From Bryoerythrophyllum caledonicum (Eukaryota > Streptophyta > Bryopsida > Pottiales > Pottiaceae): DNA of 64,000 nucleotides. A program made the position numbers and the translations under genes. The notes below the pieces were generated by a model that was given only the letters and a program-made list of their open reading frames with translations, searched no databases and was not told the DNA's origin. The stretch lies in the NCBI GenBank assembly GCA_963971425.1, contig OZ020526.1, positions 17,451,173 to 17,515,172 of the forward strand. The letters are read 5' to 3'. Shown piece by piece: positions 58,170 to 64,000 of the stretch; the first letter of the stretch is position 1; each line of letters opens with the position of its first letter.

Positions 58170-59270
58170 GGGCCGGTTTACACTTGGGGCCGGATTGAAG
58201 GCCGGCCTGAACTCTTCAAGTTTCATCCAATAGGATCTTTCAATCTCTCAAAATCCAACCCAAGAGCTTTATACTTGGGGCTGGCCAAAACCACATTTCA
58301 TCCTATGTGTCGCCTTAGGTGGCATGGTTTTGGCACCAAACCATCCGGCCCCAAGGGAGCAATTGGGACGAGGTTTGGGGTGGCCCAAACTCCCATCTAG
58401 GGCCGGATTCGATTCCTCCGTTGGATCCTTCAAGCTACCGTCAATTAATTACTTATATATATATATATATATAATTTATTTTTTTCATTGTGAAAAATAT
58501 TTTTTTATTTTGAAAAAAAAAAAAAAATTTTGAAAGAAAAAAATAATTTTTTGGGAAAAATAATTATTTTTTGGGAGAAATAATTATTTTTTGGGAAAAA
58601 TAATTATTTTTTGGGAAAAATAATTATTTTTTGGGAAAAATAATTATTTTTTCGATTTTTTTAAATCATTATTTTTTATTTTTTTTGAAAAAGTTAAAAT
58701 ACTTCTTCCTTTTGGATATGCACCCAAAAAAAGGGATTTGGCCGAATAAAGTAAATAAAACTCTTTTTTCCAATAGTCAAAATAGGAAGAGGAATTAGAA
58801 GTTGCATATATATGAAAAAAAAACTCTCTTTTATTTTAGACCTATCAAAAATAAGAGAAAAGGGAAAAAATTATGAAAATAAGAAAAATACTCTTATTTA
58901 TTTATTTATTTATTTTAGGAAAGAAAACATATAAAGTAAATATATGAAACCTATTTTTCTTTAAACTAGGAAAGAAACAAAGACAAAAGCTTGACACATG
59001 TGCTTCTATAATTTTTAGTTGAGCCTTATGAAAATCTAAGACACTTAAAAATTGGAAATTTAGCCCTAGAATTCGGCCCCAACACTTTACATTGACTAGG
59101 GCGAAGATGATGAATTTGAAATCCGGCCCTAGAATCCGGCCCTAGAATCCGGCCTCAATGCTTTACATTATTTGGGGCTGGATGGAAGAATTGGGGCCGG
59201 ATTGAAGGCCGGATTGAAGGCAAATCCTGCCGGCCTTCCATCCGACCCCATGCCTAATGTAAACCGGCCC
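58170..59270. mobile_element. Inverted-repeat element with GGGCCGGTTTAC ends
   Basis: Ends GGGCCGGTTTACACTTGG and TGTAAACCGGCCC; both sides continue with GGCCGGATTGAAGGCCGG-type blocks. Flanks TTT and TTA suggest a three-base TTW target. 1.1 kb, AT-rich core, no coding frame. Contains a TA run (58453-58475) and the minisatellite at 58541-58650. Confidence 0.65.
58541..58650. repeat. 20-bp AT-rich minisatellite
   Basis: About five to six copies of AATAATTATTTTTTGGGAAA, two with single-base differences. Confidence 0.85.
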
Positions 59271-59273
59271 TTA

Positions 59274-60892
59274 GAGCATCTCCACCCCTTGCGGGGAAAC
59301 GCCCACAGCAAAGGGTGGAGATGGCGATGGTTTGAGCAAACGGGAGGGGGGTTGCGGTCTCCCCCCGCACCCGTCAGCACCCCGCCCACAGCAAAAGGCA
59401 CCCCGCCTACAGCAGGCAGGCCCGACGCCGCTGGCCTGGCGCCGGGGCTTGTTTGTTTTTTAATTTTTTGTTTTTTGGTTTTTTTTAATTATTATTAAAA
59501 ATACCAATATTCGTAATGCATATTCGCTCGTTTTTTTTCCCTTTTTTATCTTTTTATTTTTGGTTTATAGTTTTCATACTTTTTTAATTATTTAACCCCT
59601 AAAGGACCACTACCACTTCCGCTCTAAAACCAGTTCAAAACTATGACTACCAAAAAAAGACATGAAAATCACATTTTAAAGTGAATTTCAGATTTTCAAC
59701 CGTAAGATTTTTGAATAGACTTCATTATGAACATGCCATACAATTTTGGTTGCAATCCACCGCACGGATTGCAACCATATTAGTGTTTCAAGTGAAAACA
59801 ATGGTTCGTTTTCTTCCGGGCGTTGAGTAGATCAGTGGACTTTGACTTCACTTTGAAACAATTTTTTGCATTGTACAAGGTCTAAATCTGTTTCCATTGT
59901 CTTAAGCATGATGTTATTTCCCACCACACCAATTTTTAGAGGAAAAAAAAATGTAGCATATTCAAAACAAGTGTGCAAGGTGTGGAGGTTCTTTAATTGC
60001 CATTTCAGGTTTTTTTATTATTTTTAACTACATATGTATTCAACTGATAATCCAAACGGTCAATAAGAAGGTTTTCACCTCATATTGTTGTTGAAAAAAT
60101 AAAAACTAAAAATTCTGAAGATATCTAGGTTTTATGTAGAAAAGATGAAGTTTTTTTCCCCCATTTCCCGACAATGTGTGAAAATGTTTGACTTGGAATA
60201 AAATGCCTTCTTACACTAAAGACAAGAATTTTTTAACCAAGTACGAAGGATATTTAATAATGGAACCAATATTGTAGTGATAAACAATAAGCTTTCCATT
60301 TGTAGTGGACGGAGAAGCAAAATGATGGGAAGGAGTTCTTTAATAGTGAAGGCGAGCAAAAATAAAAGAAAGGAAAAAAAAGAGAGAATAAGATGAGGCA
60401 ATAAAGTGCACTTAAGTGCACTTCCAACTATCAATACAAAATTTCAAAAAAATTCAAATTTTAAATTTAAAAAAAATAAAAAATAACAATAAAAACATAA
60501 GTGCACTGAAGTGAACTTCGAACTGTCAATATTAAAAAAAAAAAAAAAAAAAAAAAATAATTTTAAATTTTTAAAAAAAAAATTTAAAAAAATTCAAAAA
60601 ATTTAAAAAATTAAAAAATAACTGCTCTGGCCCTGGCTGCACGGCCCACTGGCCGTGAGGCAGCGTACAGCACTGGCCGGCTGTAAAGCCAGGCCGCTGA
60701 CCACTGGCCGGCCGCGTCTTCTTCCAAGACGGGGCCCCGGGGAACTTCGGCAGTTCCCCGTCGACGGGGCCCTGTCACGGGGAAACCCCGCCCTTGTTTC
60801 CCGTAGTGCTGCATGCGGTGGGGCGCGCATGCCACCCCGCCACAGTTTTTTTCCCCAATTTGCCGGGTTACTGTGGCGGGGTGGAGATGCTC
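59274..60892. mobile_element. Large Harbinger-like element, GAGCATCTCCACCCC ends
   Basis: TTA at 59271-59273 and 60893-60895. Ends GAGCATCTCCACCCC and GGGGTGGAGATGCTC are perfect 15-bp inverted repeats. Outer 200-300 bp are GC-rich; the core is AT-rich and contains TTAA copy 8. No transposase. 1.6 kb. Confidence 0.85.
59592..60240 (+). mobile_element. TTAA-type element, copy 8, right end lost
   Basis: TTAA at 59592-59595, start CCCCTAAAGGACCACT, interior aligned with 28970-29913 up to about TTACACTAAAGACAAG at 60225. No right TTAA end found. Lies inside the Harbinger-like element. Confidence 0.65.
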
Positions 60893-61283
60893 TTAATCCT
60901 TCTAATTTTCTGTTTGAACTTGACCTGCTGCATGAAGCCGGGCCGGGTGAGCCAGACCCAGCCCGGGAAGTGGAGCATGCAGAGTCTGAGATAACCTGCC
61001 ACGGAATCACATCTCATCCATCGCTCCATCCACATTCATCTTTTGGATGACTGTCCCCAGATTCTTCCTTAGGGTTCCAAAGCCCCGATGTAAACCCTAA
61101 ACGCACAACCAAGGACGAGGGCGGCTCGCGACACTCACCACCCTCGCCATTGCTCGCGCTCCCCATCCCTCACGTCCTCCTCGCCATCGCCATCCGTCGT
61201 CCCCGCACTAGCTCCGAGCCTATACCACCCCCCGCGCACCTCCCTTTCCTGCTCCCCCCTGTGTCTTCTTCCCGCGCGTCGCT

Positions 61284-64000
61284 ATGTCGGACGAGGAGGT
61301 GAAGGAGGAGAAGGAGCTCGACTTGACCTCCCCCGATGTCGTCACCAAGTACAAGTGCGCCGCCGAGGTCGCCAACAGTACGTTCTCGCGCCACCCTTGA
61401 GGTTTTGCATATTTAGGGTTTCGCCTTTGCGAATTTGCAAGCGTTTTGTTGCTTGAGTGCAATTCATGGGATTGCGAGTTTTGGGTTGGTGTTACGAGGG
61501 GTTTTATCTGAGTGTTTTGGACTTTGTTGTGTCGTCGTATTGGTTGCAGAGGCCTTGCAGGCAGTGCTGGCGGATTGCAAGCCGGGAGTCAAGGTTGTTG
61601 ACCTCTGCGAGAAGGGCGACACTGTGATTCGCGAGTGAGTGTTCCGAGACCCTTTTTTGAGATGCTGCGATGGTGCGCTCTTTTTTAGAGTGTTGGTCAA
61701 AAGCTATGTTTCGTGTGCATGTCATGGTTTTCGGAATGACCTGATTTATTTGAGTGAGTTATGTGGTGCCTCTTTGGTTCGCAATGTGTTGCTTGCCGAT
61801 TAGTATTCAGTGCGTTTGTCTCTTATGAGCGTTACTGTGGTTTTTTTGGTTATAACACTGAGACCATGAACTTGCGTTAGGAATGTGTTGTTTTTGCGGT
61901 GCTGAGTTAGGTTACATTCGCTGATTAGACTTTTGTTTCTGGCAGCCAAACAGCGCTGATGTTCAAGAACTCCAAGAAGAAAATTGACAAGGGAGTTGCC
62001 TTTCCTACCTGTGTGTCCGTCAACAACACCGTGTGCCATTTCTCTCCCTTGGCTAGCGATGAAACCGTTGTTGCAGCGAATGACATCATCAAAATGTAAG
62101 TTTGAGGTGGTAACTCAGACGAAAACACTGCTCGATTCAGGATATTGCGTAGCGTGATCCAATGTATCATCAATCAACGCTCTAGTTCCTGTCAATGCTG
62201 AGATGCACTCTCTTTGGTTTGCAGCGATCTCGGCTGCCACGTTGATGGATTTGTAGCTGTTGTTGCACATACCCATGTGCTGAGCGATGGACCTGTTACT
62301 GGCCGTGCCGCCGATGTATTAGCTGCCGCTCACACAGCCGCAGAGGTCGCTCTTCGTCTAGTCAGGCCCGGAAAGAAGGTAGGTTGTTGTCTCCGTTTGT
62401 TCTTTCACCTGGCAGAAGTTGCAAGTAATCCTTTTTTGTAAGTCAATAGACGGAATGGTTTTTGGTTTACTGCTGTGAAAATGGCCTTAAGGCCATTAAT
62501 TGTTCATTCTTGCGTAGACTGTTCGATCGTCTCAATGGATTGAAAATGTGAGCTTGTACAGAACAAGGATGTGACGGAGGCTATCCAGAAGGTGGCTGCT
62601 GCTTATGACTGCAAGATCGCTGAGGGTGTTCTGAGTCATCAAATGAAGCAGTTTGTCATTGATGCTAACAAAGTCATTTTGAGCGTGAGCAACCCCGAGA
62701 CTCGTGTGGACGATGCTGAGTTTGAGGAGAATGAAGTCTATGCGATCGATATCGTGACCAGCACTGGCGATGGAAAAGTAAATCATCCTCCCTGAGTGTT
62801 TTGTATATTGTCTCTTTTTTTTAGGGATATTGGTTTGCTTTTATCATCGAGTAATTTGTTTTTCGAAAGATTTTGGACTTCCGTTTACACAGGGCAGGGC
62901 TTGATCCACATTGTGGGGCTTCGATAGCCCTGGCATACTGCACAGGTTCTCTGTGCGGCGCCCTTTCACGGTGGTCCTAGAGAAATGTTTGTGGTGTCAT
63001 AGTACAGCTTGCACTCTAGATGGTGTCTTCCATCTATGTATACTGGAAGCGGTCTCCAAATTCCACTACATGAGGTTATGAAATAGGACTTTTCTGGAGC
63101 TTTGTATTAGGGGCTTTCTTCCTTTTAGTTTTTCATAGGCTGGAGGGACAACAATATCCTGTTCTTCTTTCTCTTTCATGCCTTTGACATTCTTTTTCCA
63201 TCCCGTATCCGGTGCAGCCAAGGTTGCTGGATGAGAAGCAGACCACTGTGTACAAGAGAGCTGTCGACAAGAACTACCATCTTAAGATGAAGGCGTCTAG
63301 ATTTATCTTCAGCGAAATCAACACAAAGTTCCCAATTATGCCCTTTACTGCGAGGTAGAACTTCTTTGCTTGTCATCAAAATTATTCTTTGTTGCTTCCA
63401 GTTATGATAACCCTTGTTTCTGCTTACCAATTTCATTTAACAAGTTGCTTGATGATCACTTCGGATTCCTAAGCAACCGTGGTTGTTGTTGGCTTCTTAG
63501 AGCATTGGAGGAGAAGCGGGCACGCCTTGGACTTGTGGAGTGTGTGAACCATGAGCTCCTTCAGCCCTACCCTGTCCTACACGAGAAGCCTGGTAGGTTG
63601 CCCTTATGATTCCATCCGGTTAAGACTTTTCAGGTCATTTTTTTGTAACGTAATAAACATCCATTTGACATTCTCGGGGCGAATCTTATCTGGCAGGTGA
63701 CTTTGTGGCCCACATCAAGTTCACAGTATTGCTCATGCCCAACGGCTCCGACAAAATCACCGGCCTTTCACTCCAGGAATTCCAGCCTTCGAAGGTGCCA
63801 GAAGATCCAGAGATCAAGGCTTGGCTAGCGTTGGGCACCAAGTCCAAGAAGAAGGGCGGTGGCAAGAAGAAGAAAGGTGAAGGCTATTGAACTCCCGTGT
63901 GGATAGATTGTTACCTAAACTGTTTCTTTTTTTCCAGACTTTGCTAATATTTCAATGTGGACTCTGAAACAGGCAAGAAGGGTGACGCCATGATCGAAGA
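61284..64000 (+). CDS. EBP1: EBP1 / PA2G4 homologue, 3' end beyond window
   Basis: Exons 61284-61377, 61550-61634, 61946-62095, 62225-62378, 62562-62777, 63218-63354, 63501-63592, 63697-63876 and 63973 onwards are phase-consistent. The protein has the inactive methionine-aminopeptidase (pita-bread) fold: [41 protein letters not shown]-like [80 protein letters not shown], then a Lys-rich tail ([11 protein letters not shown]). Plant EBP1 controls cell growth and ribosome biogenesis and shuttles between nucleolus and cytoplasm. If the last intron is retained, the frame stops at 63890 with GEGY, a possible shorter isoform. Confidence 0.95.

Noticed and set aside
58541..58650. CRISPR-like array
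   Set aside because: Units are contiguous 20-bp AT-rich repeats without spacers; a eukaryotic minisatellite.
59172..61010. Frames of 66-135 codons in GC-rich tracts
   Set aside because: They lie in the terminal GC-rich parts of the inverted-repeat elements and read on both strands, as non-coding GC-rich DNA does.

Overview
The window is nuclear DNA of a plant. Genes are split by many short introns (about 50-700 bp) with GT..AG borders, and lie between AT-rich stretches full of transposon remains. Families recognised from translated sequence are plant-type: an EBP1/PA2G4 homologue, SMC6, a ZRANB3-like SNF2 helicase with an HNH nuclease, a nodulin-related-protein-1-like protein, a stand-alone copy of the N-terminal domain of callose synthases, and a tyrosine-kinase-like protein kinase. 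Gene compactness and the style of the kinase and mobile elements suggest a non-seed plant (bryophyte or lycophyte grade). That is inference; no marker fixes the species.

Layout. 1-316: end of an unrecognised gene. 317-6254: LINE remnant, TTAA-flanked elements and a MITE. 6255-8156: divergent AP2-like gene, followed by 189 perfect GAA repeats. 9666-10603: TTAA element. 11108-13447: nodulin-related gene (+). 14910-17687: pogo/Tigger-type transposase locus (-). 18325-19962: an ORF broken by a 1.26-kb foldback element at a TA. 22012-25557: kinase (-). 26025-27537: callose-synthase N-terminal-domain protein (-). 27994-33972: a dense nest of MITEs and TTAA elements. 35623-43343: ZRANB3-like gene (+), convergent with SMC6 (-) at 44385-48510. 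50318-60892: Harbinger-like, TA-type and TTAA elements and a second LINE remnant, several nested. 61284-64000: EBP1 (+), cut by the window end.

ZRANB3-like helicase/nuclease and SMC6 both act on damaged or stalled replication forks and sit tail to tail; the other genes show no evident pathway link. Exon models were built by hand from splice sites and reading-frame continuity; total lengths divisible by three support them.

The most unusual feature is the mobile DNA. At least nine non-autonomous elements have TTAA target duplications (some with one changed base) and CCC(C/T)..AAAGG-type ends, as in the piggyBac superfamily, and several are nested in TA-flanked MITEs whose empty sites can be read. 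No transposase for the TTAA family is visible here.
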